From Bordetella parapertussis (GTDB taxonomy: Bacteria > Pseudomonadota > Gammaproteobacteria > Burkholderiales > Burkholderiaceae_C): 64,000 nucleotides of DNA. Made by a program: the position numbers and the translations under genes. Shown piece after piece: positions 6,778 to 14,744 of the stretch. The stretch is taken from contig CAMDXA010000010.1 in assembly GCA_945878065.1 (NCBI GenBank), positions 1 to 64,000 on the forward strand, given 5' to 3'. Below the pieces are notes generated by a model. That model did no database searches, had not been told where the DNA came from, and saw only the letters and a list, made by a program, of their open reading frames with translations. How positions within the stretch are numbered: position 1 is the first letter of the stretch; each line of letters begins with the position of its first letter.

Positions 6778-8568
6778 TCAGCGCAGCGTCACGGCCTGCA
6801 TCAACGCTTGAAAAGCTTGCACAGCCAACTGCATATCGTCCGCCGTGGTGCATTCCAACGGGTTGTGGCTGATGCCTTGGTTTTCCCCGCGCACAAACAG
6901 CATTGCTTGCGGCATCACCTGATGCATTTTCATGGCGTCGTGTCCGGCGCCGCTTGGCATGCGGTGGATCGGCAGGCCAAGGCTGGAAACGGCCTGTTCC
7001 CAACGCTGTTGCAAACCGGGGTCGCTGGGCGCGGCCGAGGCGCGGACGGTTTCTTCTATCTTTAATGGCAGGGAACGTTCGTCACACACGTCGCGCAAGC
7101 GTTGCAAGATGTCGTGCGCCAATGCATCGCGTTGTGCATCGGTGGGCGCTCGCATGTCCAGGCTGAAATGACACGCGCCCGGCACCACATTGATGGAACC
7201 TTGCGGCACATGGAGCATGCCGATGGTGGCGACTGAATCCCCGTCTTGTTTCGCGCGTTGTTCGGCATAGACCGCCCATTGCGCAAATGCGGCCACGGCA
7301 TCTTGGCGTTGGTTCATGGGGCTGGTGCCTGCGTGGCTGGCCGTGCCGGTGATCTTCACCAAATAACGCACACTGCCGTTGATGGATGTGACGATGCCCA
7401 GCGGCAAATGCATGTGGTGCAGAACCGGACCTTGTTCTATGTGCACTTCAACAAACCCGAGGTACTGGCTGGGGTCACGGCGAATACGGACAATGTCAGC
7501 GACACGGTAACCGGCTTGCTGCAGGGCAGCTTTCATGGTCACGCCATTGGTGTCTTGTTGCGCTAACCAATCCGCTTGGAATTCACCGGTCAATGCGCTG
7601 CTGGCCAAAAACGTGGCTTTGTAGCGCTGACCTTCTTCCTCGGCAAAGGCCACCACTTCTAGGCCCATGCGAAGTCGTTTGCCAGAGCGTGCCAATTCAC
7701 GCACACAGGCCATGGGCACAAAAATACCCAAGCGTCCGTCGTATTTGCCGCCGTTGCGAACCGTGTCGTAGTGGCTGCCGGTCAACAAGTAGGGCGCATT
7801 TTGTGTTTCTGCGTGATAGCGGCCCACGACATTGCCCACGGCATCGATGTCAACTTCGTCAAATCCGCAAGCCAGCATGCCCAGACGCAAGGTGTTTGCG
7901 CACGACACATGCGCGGGAGTGAGATAGCTCACGCTGAGTTGCCCCAACTCCGCAAAACCCGGGTCACTGAACTGTGCCAGCCATTCATGCCAGTCCCATA
8001 CCTCGCCACCGAGTTGCGGTTGCCGCTGGCATTTTTCGTTCAAACGGGTTTCTGCAATGCGGTGAATTTGTCTCAAACATTCATGGAATTCGATGGCGGG
8101 TGAATGCGACTTGCGCCGACGCAGTTCGGCCAAGATGGCGTCTGGAGACAGGCCCAGGCCGCGCGGCCCGCGTACCGCGATGATGAACGGCCAACCGAAA
8201 TGCTTCAGATAGTTGTCGTTCAGTTGTTTCAATTCCTTGGCTTGCGCAGGCGTGCTTTGCCACAGCCCGGCCAACTGTTGTTCTTGTTGGGATTCGGCGG
8301 TCAAGCCGCTGGCGGGTTTGGCCGCCAGCACAGGGTGCGCCTTGACCAATGCCAACTGCTGCGCATGCGTGGCATGTGTCACGCTGTTGGCCAAGGCCCA
8401 TTTCAAATGCGCCAGACTGCGAAATGGTTTGTGTTGCAACGCCGCTTGCCCCACCCAAGGGCTGTGTTCATAAATGCCATGCAACCAATCCATGGCTTCA
8501 GTGTCACTGGCATGGTTCAGCCATTGCATCGGGTCGTCAGAGGGGGCGGTGGGTGGCGTGCTTGTCAT
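6778..8568 (-). CDS. OHCU decarboxylase-allantoate amidohydrolase fusion (UraD-AllC)
   Basis: A 596-residue bifunctional purine-degradation enzyme. Residues ~15-170 are an OHCU decarboxylase (UraD) domain, with the conserved EHSPWV, HPVLAAK and FGWPFIIAV segments; it converts OHCU to S-allantoin. Residues ~190-596 are an M20-type allantoate amidohydrolase: metal ligands in GSHYDTVRNGGKYDGRLG and AEEEGQRY, HIEQGP, and SGAGHDAMKM near the end. It opens allantoate to ureidoglycine plus CO2 and ammonia. Both domains look intact. The intervening allantoinase step is not encoded in this window. ATG at 8566-8568 is used; a TTG three codons upstream is an alternative. It is divergent from uraH, which makes its substrate. 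Confidence 0.92.
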   Translation of the reverse strand: MTSTPPTAPSDDPMQWLNHASDTEAMDWLHGIYEHSPWVGQAALQHKPFRSLAHLKWALANSVTHATHAQQLALVKAHPVLAAKPASGLTAESQQEQQLAGLWQSTPAQAKELKQLNDNYLKHFGWPFIIAVRGPRGLGLSPDAILAELRRRKSHSPAIEFHECLRQIHRIAETRLNEKCQRQPQLGGEVWDWHEWLAQFSDPGFAELGQLSVSYLTPAHVSCANTLRLGMLACGFDEVDIDAVGNVVGRYHAETQNAPYLLTGSHYDTVRNGGKYDGRLGIFVPMACVRELARSGKRLRMGLEVVAFAEEEGQRYKATFLASSALTGEFQADWLAQQDTNGVTMKAALQQAGYRVADIVRIRRDPSQYLGFVEVHIEQGPVLHHMHLPLGIVTSINGSVRYLVKITGTASHAGTSPMNQRQDAVAAFAQWAVYAEQRAKQDGDSVATIGMLHVPQGSINVVPGACHFSLDMRAPTDAQRDALAHDILQRLRDVCDERSLPLKIEETVRASAAPSDPGLQQRWEQAVSSLGLPIHRMPSGAGHDAMKMHQVMPQAMLFVRGENQGISHNPLECTTADDMQLAVQAFQALMQAVTLR

Positions 8569-8643
8569 GGTGTGCAACAGGTGGCGTTAAACTGGTTCGA
8601 ACAACTATATACCTGTCAAACGCAGACACCACAGGGACGCACC
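8569..8643. promoter_or_regulatory. Divergent purine promoter with GTTCGAAC palindrome
   Basis: The 75-bp gap between the uraD-allC fusion and uraH must carry both promoters. Near its centre, 8595-8602 is the perfect palindrome GTTCGAAC within TGGTTCGAACAA. A dimeric regulator responding to a purine intermediate could bind here; this is inference from position and symmetry only. Confidence 0.35.
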
Positions 8644-8994
8644 ATGGGATTGAGCACACATGTTTTGGACACCATGCACGGTTGTCCTGCGGCTGCGATG
8701 GCCGTTTCTTTGTTCACCACCGAGGGAACACAAGCGCAACTCATACGCACTTGGGTGTTGAATACGGACGGTCGCTCAGACGGCCCTTTGCTGGACAACC
8801 AGCAACTCAAGGTCGGTTCTTATCGGCTGGTATTTGGCGTCAAAGATTACTTTGCGGCGAAAGGGGTGGCCTTGCCTGAGCCGACTTTTTTGAACCAGGT
8901 GATGATTGACTTTGGCGTGGCCGATGTGACGCAGCACTACCATGTGCCATTGCTGGTCAGCCCGTGGAGCTATTCCACTTACCGCGGGTCTTGA
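8644..8994 (+). CDS. uraH: 5-hydroxyisourate hydrolase (transthyretin-like)
   Basis: A 116-residue transthyretin-like enzyme that hydrolyses 5-hydroxyisourate, the product of urate oxidation, to OHCU. The N-terminal STHVLDT motif supplies a catalytic His, TDGR follows mid-protein, HYHVPLLVSPWSYSTYRG carries the second His, and the protein ends in the diagnostic YRGS tetrapeptide. Length matches single-domain bacterial HIUases, and there is no signal peptide. It is divergent from the UraD-AllC fusion, placing the next two catalytic activities on the opposite side of one promoter. The start is set by the family N-terminus. Confidence 0.95.
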   Translation: MGLSTHVLDTMHGCPAAAMAVSLFTTEGTQAQLIRTWVLNTDGRSDGPLLDNQQLKVGSYRLVFGVKDYFAAKGVALPEPTFLNQVMIDFGVADVTQHYHVPLLVSPWSYSTYRGS

Positions 8995-9006
8995 GCCCCG
9001 GCGCGA

Positions 9007-9612
9007 TTAATCTTGTCCTTCAGTCAAGGTGTCCAGTTGAAACTGACCGTCCTTGTGCCATAGCCAAGTTTCTGTGTAGGTCACTTTGCGTAAATTCACG
9101 GGCGCGGGAAATGGCCCTGCTCGTCGGATCATGGTTTCGATGTCACGCATCACTTCAGGCACATGCCTTGGCGCCCTGGCCCATACCAATTCCTGCACTT
9201 GACCATTGGGACCAACCACCACATCGATCACACCGACGGCTTTGAGCATGGGTGGCAGTTTGCCCGGATAAATTTTGTCGGGGTATTTGTTGTAGATATG
9301 CCGGGCCGCATCCTTGCGGTATTCTTTGGCGTCACGCGCGGCTGATTTCAAGGTGTTGATGGGTTCTGCAGGCGGTGCCGGTTTGACCGCTTGTGGCGGT
9401 GGCGCAGGTTTTGGTGCGGGGGCTGGCGCAACCGGGGCGGGTGCAGGTGGCGGTGTGGGCTTGGGCGGTGGCGGCGGAGCCGGTTGGTATTCGGGCACAG
9501 GCTCTGGCACTGGTGCTGGCGGTCTGGCCTTTTGTTTCGGGGCAATGACACAGCCCGCCAGAAAAACCAGCAATAAACCAATGGTTGCTCGATAGGCGGC
9601 AGTTAAACGCAT
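9007..9612 (-). CDS. Proline-rich lipoprotein with TonB-like C-terminal domain
   Basis: A 201-residue exported protein. The signal peptide ends in a lipobox (LLVFLAGC), so it is probably lipid-anchored. Residues ~25-90 are a Pro/Ala-rich linker with long P-A-P repeats, like the periplasm-spanning arm of TonB. The remaining ~100 residues (YPGKLPPMLKAVGVIDVVVG and onward) resemble the TonB C-terminal energy-transducer fold. AGGGAA lies 7 nt before the ATG at 9610-9612. No exbB/exbD lies nearby, and TonB proteins are not normally lipoproteins, so true TonB function is doubtful. It is convergent with uraH and divergent from xdhC. Function unknown. Confidence 0.8.
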   Translation of the reverse strand: MRLTAAYRATIGLLLVFLAGCVIAPKQKARPPAPVPEPVPEYQPAPPPPPKPTPPPAPAPVAPAPAPKPAPPPQAVKPAPPAEPINTLKSAARDAKEYRKDAARHIYNKYPDKIYPGKLPPMLKAVGVIDVVVGPNGQVQELVWARAPRHVPEVMRDIETMIRRAGPFPAPVNLRKVTYTETWLWHKDGQFQLDTLTEGQD

Positions 9613-9687
9613 ACGTATTCCCTGTGATGTGGGCTGGCTGACTTGAACCAAGCTTGGAATTTAACATCCTCAAATAGGGTGAATTTT

Positions 9688-10491
9688 TTGAAATATTTAA
9701 CACAGTTAACAAATTTTTTGGCGCATGACAAGGCGGTTTTGGTCAAAGTGACCCGCACCAGCGGCTCTGTGCCCCGAGACAGCGGCAGTTGGATGGCGGT
9801 ATTTCCCCAGTGTTTGGTGGGAACCATTGGTGGCGGTCATTTGGAATTTCAGGCGGTGGCTCTGGCCAAGGACATACTGGCCGGGCGCGCCGCCTTGCCC
9901 GGGCCGCAAACAGTGCCGCTGGGTCCGGCGTTGGGGCAATGCTGTGGCGGGGTGGTGGGGCTGGAATACCGTGTGGTGGGTGATGCCGATATTGCGTCAT
10001 TGCGACAGGAATTGCGGCCCTCTTTGCAGCCGGTGGCTTTGTTTGGAGGTGGACACGTCGGCCACGCCTTGGTGAATGTGTTGTCGGCGCTGCCGTTTGA
10101 AATGCGTTGGATTGACAGCCGTGACCAGGTGTTTGCGCAGCCCTTGCCCGAGCAGGTTGTGGCAGAGCATTCTGACCCGGTGCATGCGGCGGTGGCTGAC
10201 TTGGTGCCCGGCAGCATGGTGTTGATCATGAGTTTCAGCCATGCCGAAGATTTGGATATTTTGGCGGCGTGTTTGACGCGTTTGCGAGTCTCTGCGGATT
10301 TGCCTTATGTGGGGCTGATTGGCAGTGACAGCAAATGGGCGAGGTTTCGACACCGTTTGGAGGAGAGGGGTTTTGGCGCGGAAGATTTTGCGCGTGTCAC
10401 GACGCCGATTGGTATTTCAGGGATTGACAGCAAATTGCCCGAGGTGATTGCGGTGTCTGTGGCGGCGCAGTTGCTGCAAAGGTCCCTGTAG
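9688..10491 (+). CDS. xdhC: Xanthine dehydrogenase accessory protein XdhC
   Basis: A 267-residue XdhC/CoxI-family chaperone that delivers sulfurated molybdenum cofactor to xanthine dehydrogenase. The N-terminal XdhC/CoxI domain contains VTRTSGSVPR, VGTIGGGHLE and GQCCGG; the C-terminal Rossmann domain has LFGGGHVG and later VGLIGSDSKWARF, typical of the family. TTG at 9688 is chosen because AGGG lies 8 nt upstream and matches the usual N-terminus; an in-frame TTG at 9643 would extend it by 15 residues. It is encoded about 8 kb from xdhA and xdhB, not in their operon, and is followed directly by repeat copy A. Confidence 0.92.
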   Translation: MKYLTQLTNFLAHDKAVLVKVTRTSGSVPRDSGSWMAVFPQCLVGTIGGGHLEFQAVALAKDILAGRAALPGPQTVPLGPALGQCCGGVVGLEYRVVGDADIASLRQELRPSLQPVALFGGGHVGHALVNVLSALPFEMRWIDSRDQVFAQPLPEQVVAEHSDPVHAAVADLVPGSMVLIMSFSHAEDLDILAACLTRLRVSADLPYVGLIGSDSKWARFRHRLEERGFGAEDFARVTTPIGISGIDSKLPEVIAVSVAAQLLQRSL

Positions 10492-10500
10492 TTTCTTGGG

Positions 10501-10593
10501 ATGGCCGTCCGCGTAGCTTGTGTTGCAGAAAGTCATTGGCATGACCGTCCGCGTAGCTAGCGTTGCAGAAAGTCATTGGCATGGCCGTCCGCG
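10501..10593 (+). repeat. 40-bp tandem repeat, 2.3 copies
   Basis: Two 40-bp units (10501-10540 and 10541-10580) differ at three positions, and a third starts at 10581 before running into the unique part of repeat copy A. Each unit contains GTTGCAGAAAGTCATTGGC. The second genomic copy of the element has only one unit, so the array has expanded here. Confidence 0.9.
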
Positions 10594-10805
10594 CCGGTAT
10601 GCTTTTTGCTGCGCTTTCGCTGGCCAAAACATCCCCGCACAGACGGCCTGTCGAAATGCTGTTGGTACGCATACAGCTTCGGTGTTTGTGACTGCTTTGG
10701 TGGCGTGAAACAGCACGAGTGGATTGCCGACATGGCGGTCGGGCCGACGCGAACATTGCAGCTTTGCTGCAGTGAGCGGCGACCGAGCCGGCATGGCGTG
10801 AGCAC
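10559..10805 (+). repeat. Dispersed non-coding repeat, copy A
   Basis: This 247-bp element matches 23411-23733. The last 115 bp (10691-10805) are identical to 23619-23733, and the first ~130 bp differ at only a few positions. It contains small hairpins such as GCAGCTTTGCTGC and ends in GAGCCGGCATGGCGTGAGC. It lies between xdhC and puuD. No transposase, terminal inverted repeat or credible gene is seen; short ORFs crossing it recur in both copies only because the DNA is the same. Confidence 0.93.
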
Positions 10806-10823
10806 CTCACTTCACTTCACAGT

Positions 10824-10880
10824 ACAAGCAACCTCACGACACAACACAAGCAACCTCACGACACAACACAAGCAACCGAC
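10824..10880 (+). repeat. 22-bp tandem repeat, about 2.6 copies
   Basis: The unit ACAAGCAACCTCACGACACA plus two bases repeats at 10824-10845 and 10846-10867, with a partial third unit to 10880. It forms the low-complexity tail of repeat copy A. A related but different tail follows copy B. Confidence 0.85.
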
Positions 10881-10942
10881 CCTGCACGGCATGAGCACAT
10901 CCCCAAGTAAAGCCGAAAAAATTCAGAATATAGTCAGCCCAT

Positions 10943-12154
10943 ATGGAAATGTATTTGCTTGAATGGGCCCAATTGCTGTTGCGCTGGTTGCACGTCATTG
11001 TTGCCATTGCATGGATCGGTTCCTCGTTTTATTTTGTCTTTCTCGACAGCAACCTGGTTCCCCCGCAAGACCCCAATCTGCAAGCCAAAGGCGTTGGCGG
11101 TGAAATGTGGGCAGTTCACGGCGGCGGTTTTTACAACCCCCAAAAATACTTGGGTGCACCCGGCCATATCAACAGCAAATTGCATTGGTTTTTTTGGGAA
11201 AGCTACACCACTTGGCTAAGCGGCTTTGCATTGTTTTGCGTGCTGTATTTGTGGCAGGCCAATGTCTACCTGATTGACCCGGCTGTACACACATGGTCCA
11301 CCTATGCAGCCGGTTGGACCGCGCTGGCTTTGATGCTGGGCTTTTGGCTGGTGTACGACACCTTGTGCAAAACCTTGGGCCAACGTGCCCATGGTGAACG
11401 CTGGTTGGCATTGGTGTTGTTGGTGTTAGTTGCTGTGCTGTGTTGGTTGTTCAACCAACTGTATGCAGGGCGCGCCGCGTTTGTTCTCATGGGTGCCACC
11501 TTGGCCACCAGCATGAGCGCCAATGTGTTCTTTTGCATCATTCCCGGCCAACGCATCGTTGTCAACGCATTGACCAGTGGTCAGCCGTATGACGAAAAAG
11601 CCTTGGCCGTGTATGGACAACGCGGCAAGCAACGCAGCGTACACAACACCTATTTCACCTTGCCGGTGCTGTTTGCCATGCTGGCCAATCACGAAGGTCT
11701 GTTGGTCAATCACCCGCAGCGCTGGGCGTTATTGTTTGTGATGATGTTGGCAGGTGTATTGATAAGACAATTTTTTGTGCAAAAACACAGTTGGCATTTG
11801 GGCAAAGCCGCGCACCCTTGGCCTTATGCCTTAGCGGGAGTCAGCCTGATTGTTGCGCTGGTACTGGCCTTGTGGCCCACGCGTACCACGGCGCCTACCG
11901 AGGCCTTGGCTGCGGTCAGTTTTGAAGAGGTACAAGCCATCGTGAACCAACGCTGCATCAGTTGTCATGGCGAAAAAATCCAGATGAAAAATTTGCGCTT
12001 GGACAGCCCGTCATTGATCAGTGCCAATGCACAAAACATTTACCAGCAAGTGGTGGTGTTGCGACAAATGCCGATGAGCAATGCCACACGCATCACGGAG
12101 CAGGAGCGCCAAGCGCTGGGGCGGTGGTTTGCTGCGGGGGCGCCTGGGCCCTGA
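10943..12154 (+). CDS. puuD: Membrane-bound urate hydroxylase PuuD with cytochrome c domain
   Basis: A 403-residue integral membrane protein. Residues ~1-310 form about eight TM helices with conserved His residues (LLRWLHVIVAIAWIGSSF, MWAVHGGGFY, KLHWFFWESY), the PuuD urate hydroxylase domain first described in Agrobacterium. The C-terminal ~85 residues are a c-type cytochrome with CISCH haem site near residue 338 and a likely axial Met in QMPMSN. It oxidises urate to 5-hydroxyisourate in the inner membrane, passing electrons to the haem domain rather than making peroxide like soluble uricase. It stands downstream of repeat copy A. Its 3' end overlaps the convergent small membrane protein gene by 62 bp. 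The next step is UraH at 8644. Confidence 0.93.
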   Translation: MEMYLLEWAQLLLRWLHVIVAIAWIGSSFYFVFLDSNLVPPQDPNLQAKGVGGEMWAVHGGGFYNPQKYLGAPGHINSKLHWFFWESYTTWLSGFALFCVLYLWQANVYLIDPAVHTWSTYAAGWTALALMLGFWLVYDTLCKTLGQRAHGERWLALVLLVLVAVLCWLFNQLYAGRAAFVLMGATLATSMSANVFFCIIPGQRIVVNALTSGQPYDEKALAVYGQRGKQRSVHNTYFTLPVLFAMLANHEGLLVNHPQRWALLFVMMLAGVLIRQFFVQKHSWHLGKAAHPWPYALAGVSLIVALVLALWPTRTTAPTEALAAVSFEEVQAIVNQRCISCHGEKIQMKNLRLDSPSLISANAQNIYQQVVVLRQMPMSNATRITEQERQALGRWFAAGAPGP

Positions 12155-12452
12155 TTTTTTTCTCGTACGCCTGCAAACGTTTTTCGCGCTCTGCCAAGTA
12201 TTGCTGGTACTCAAACATCATTTGCTGCTTGTGCGCTTCTTTCAGCGTTGCAATGCGCGTGTCCTGAAAATGTTTGAGCCTGGTGTTGTGGAGCGATTGC
12301 GACAAAAAAGCCTGCGCACCTTTGTTGAACAATTTCCACACGAACCACGCCAATACCAGCGGAAAAAATACCACCGAAGCAAACAGCAACCACAGACTTT
12401 CGGGACTGTTGGCGGTGTCTTTCAGGTGTTTGGTGAAGTCAGAGGCTTGCAT
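12093..12452 (-). CDS. Small membrane-anchored coiled-coil protein
   Basis: A 119-residue hypothetical protein: short N-terminal cytoplasmic stretch, one TM helix at about residues 20-42 (LWLLFASVVFFPLVLAWFVW), then a charged helical region (~50-100) likely to form a coiled coil, and a Pro/Ala tail. I do not recognise the family. The last 62 bp overlap the 3' end of puuD on the other strand, so both C-termini are constrained together. It is divergent from the glycerate kinase gene. Length and composition suggest it is real, but with lower certainty than its neighbours. Confidence 0.6.
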   Translation of the reverse strand: MQASDFTKHLKDTANSPESLWLLFASVVFFPLVLAWFVWKLFNKGAQAFLSQSLHNTRLKHFQDTRIATLKEAHKQQMMFEYQQYLAEREKRLQAYEKKIRAQAPPQQTTAPALGAPAP

Positions 12453-12532
12453 GGATAGTCCTTCAGCGGGGGTCGTTCGAAGGATCGACCGCTGGCGGCC
12501 AAACTTTAGCCAATCCGTTATCCTCTTTCACC

Positions 12533-13852
12533 ATGGCTCATATCCCTGACCCCCACCAATTTCCCAAAGAATTTTTACGCTATTTGTTTGAGGTGGCCGT
12601 GGCTCGCGCTCAACCTTTGCCCAATATGGCCGCTTTGTTGCCTGCGCTACCCCAGGGGCGCACCTTGGTATTGGGCGCAGGAAAAGCCGCAGGCGCCATG
12701 GCGCATGCCTTGGAGCAGTGCTGGCCTGCGGATGCCCCGTTGGAAGGCATGGTGGTGACCCGCTACCAGCACACGCCCATCAGGCCCCATGGTTTGCGTG
12801 AACGCATTCAAATTTGTGAGGCTGCGCATCCGGTGCCCGACCAAGCCGGCATGGATGCCTCGGCCCGCATGCTGGCGCTGACCAAGGGTTTGACCGCAGA
12901 CGATTTGGTGATCTGCCTGATTTCAGGCGGCGGTTCATCATTGCTGACCTTGCCCGCCGATGGGTTGACGCTGTCAGACAAACAACGCATCAACCGCGAA
13001 TTGCTGGCATGCGGTGCACCCATCGGCGAAATGAACACGGTGCGCAAACATTTGTCGCGTATCAAGGGTGGGCGTTTGGCTGCGGCCTGTCATCCGGCCA
13101 GTGTGTGGACATTGACGATTAGCGACGTGCCGGGCGACGACCCGGCGGTGATTGCCAGCGGCCCGACCGTCGCTGACAACAGCACTTGCGAACAAGCCTT
13201 GGCTATTTTGGACCGCTACGGCATTGCCATTCCTGCACCCGTGCGGCAAGCTTTGTTAGACGGCTCGCTTGAAACACCCAAACCCAGCTCGGGGGTGTTT
13301 GCTGCTCAGCAGGTCAAGATGTTGGCCACGCCCATGCAATCCTTGCAAGCCGCTGCTGAAGTCGCGCGATCCGCCGGTTTGCATGCCTATGTGTTGTCTG
13401 ACGAAATCGAAGGCGAGTCGCGTGAAGTGGCCAAAGTGCATGCAGCACTCGCGCGTGCAACCGCTCGTGGACAAGGGGCGTTTCAAACCCCTTGCGTGAT
13501 TTTGAGCGGCGGTGAAACCACGGTCACCTTGCGACCGCCGGTGGAAGGTTTTCCCAAAGGCAAGGGCGGACGCGCCGGTGAGTTTTGTCTGGGACTGGCC
13601 ATGGCTTTACAGGGACAAGAGGGCGTCTGGGCATTGGCGGCAGACACCGATGGCATAGACGGCGTGGAAGACAACGCCGGGGCCTTGGTCACGCCGGACA
13701 GTTTGCTGCGTTGTGAACAACTCGCTTTAAAGCCCGCCGCATTCGCAGACCGCAATGACAGTTACCGTTTGTTTGAAGCCTTGGGCGACTTGGTGGTCAG
13801 CGGCCCTACGCACACCAATGTGAATGATTTCCGCGCTTTATTGGTGTTTTGA
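12533..13852 (+). CDS. Glycerate 2-kinase (GckA/TtuD, MOFRL family)
   Basis: A 439-residue cytoplasmic enzyme of the glycerate kinase (DUF4147/MOFRL) family, which phosphorylates D-glycerate to 2-phosphoglycerate; older annotations call it hydroxypyruvate reductase TtuD. Motifs: VLGAGKAAGAMA near the N-terminus, CLISGGGSSLL, RKHLSRIKGGRLA, SDVPGDDPAVIASGPTV, and in the C-terminal MOFRL part GGETTVTL and SGPTHTNVND. Length is normal. Allantoin breakdown yields glyoxylate, which the glycerate pathway converts to 2-phosphoglycerate, so the gene fits as the exit of purine carbon into central metabolism. Glyoxylate carboligase and tartronate semialdehyde reductase are not in this window. Confidence 0.9.
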   Translation: MAHIPDPHQFPKEFLRYLFEVAVARAQPLPNMAALLPALPQGRTLVLGAGKAAGAMAHALEQCWPADAPLEGMVVTRYQHTPIRPHGLRERIQICEAAHPVPDQAGMDASARMLALTKGLTADDLVICLISGGGSSLLTLPADGLTLSDKQRINRELLACGAPIGEMNTVRKHLSRIKGGRLAAACHPASVWTLTISDVPGDDPAVIASGPTVADNSTCEQALAILDRYGIAIPAPVRQALLDGSLETPKPSSGVFAAQQVKMLATPMQSLQAAAEVARSAGLHAYVLSDEIEGESREVAKVHAALARATARGQGAFQTPCVILSGGETTVTLRPPVEGFPKGKGGRAGEFCLGLAMALQGQEGVWALAADTDGIDGVEDNAGALVTPDSLLRCEQLALKPAAFADRNDSYRLFEALGDLVVSGPTHTNVNDFRALLVF

Positions 13853-13895
13853 TGGTCTGGCTATCGCCTCGGTAACCCTTTTGCAGGAGACACGC

Positions 13896-14738
13896 ATGAC
13901 AAATTTTTCCAAACCCATGGTGATGACCGAGAGGCAACGCCGTTTCAGGGAAACGTACCGCGCCAACATCAGTCCGTTTTACAACGGCTTGCTGCATGTC
14001 GGCGTCATGTATTCGGTCGGCATCAGTTTGCTGGTGTATTGTTTTGGTCAGTTGGACCAAGCCACTTGGGCATGGCTGATGGTGCTGCCCGTCGCGGTTG
14101 CAGGCAACTTCAGCGAATGGGCGATGCACAAATATGTGATGCACCGTCAGATCGATGTGTTTGCGCTGCGCGCCATTTACGACCGCCACACCCGCCAGCA
14201 TCACCAGTATTTCACCGACACCGACTACACCATCGACAGCGTGCGCGAATTTCGCATTGTGTTTTTTCCGTGGCGCGTGCTCACTGTGCTGGGGCTGGGT
14301 GGCGGTGCTGTGGCACTTGTCAGCGCGTATGTGTTTGGCGCGAACGCGGGCTATATCGCGTACACGACGGTGATAGGCCACTATGTGTTGTACGAGACAT
14401 TCCACTATTGCTGCCACATCCAGGAAAACGCTTTTGTGCGGCACATGCCGTTCATCAACACCATACGCCGCCATCACGCCGCACACCACAACCTTGGCAT
14501 CATGATGCATAAGAACATGAACCTGACGTTTCCGCTCGCCGATTGGTTCATGGGCACCAGCGATGTCAAGCGCTCATTGCTGGGTACTTTGTTCAACGGG
14601 TTTGATGAATCGCATATTGACCCGGCGCTGAAGCCGGTGATTGAAAAATTTCGCGATGGACAAGTGCAGCAAAACAGCGCGACCTTGGATGGACCGTTAT
14701 TGAATGAGCAGGAGAGGGCGGTGTTGGGCGGGGTTTGA
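13896..14738 (+). CDS. Fatty acid hydroxylase superfamily membrane protein
   Basis: A 280-residue membrane protein with the di-iron histidine boxes of the fatty acid hydroxylase/sterol desaturase superfamily: HKYVMH, HTRQHH and later HHAAHH, between about four hydrophobic helices. Such enzymes use O2 to hydroxylate or desaturate lipids. CAGGAGA lies 6 nt before ATG 13896. It follows the glycerate kinase by 43 bp on the same strand and is convergent with guaD. Why a lipid oxygenase should lie among purine genes is unclear; the substrate cannot be assigned. A purine or pyrimidine role would be speculation. Confidence 0.85.
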   Translation: MTNFSKPMVMTERQRRFRETYRANISPFYNGLLHVGVMYSVGISLLVYCFGQLDQATWAWLMVLPVAVAGNFSEWAMHKYVMHRQIDVFALRAIYDRHTRQHHQYFTDTDYTIDSVREFRIVFFPWRVLTVLGLGGGAVALVSAYVFGANAGYIAYTTVIGHYVLYETFHYCCHIQENAFVRHMPFINTIRRHHAAHHNLGIMMHKNMNLTFPLADWFMGTSDVKRSLLGTLFNGFDESHIDPALKPVIEKFRDGQVQQNSATLDGPLLNEQERAVLGGV

Positions 14739-14744
14739 TGACCC

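Noticed and set aside
10559-10805. Insertion sequence or MITE interpretation of the repeat
   Set aside because: No terminal inverted repeats, target-site duplication or transposase remnant could be recognised at either copy.
10397-10810. Minus-strand ORF of 137 codons across repeat copy A, with a peptide also found in copy B
   Set aside because: The shared peptide follows from DNA identity between the repeats; the frame has no ribosome-binding site, no family resemblance, and different ends in the two copies.
10824-10880. Possible CRISPR-like array
   Set aside because: The 22-bp units are adjacent without unique spacers, so this is a simple tandem repeat.
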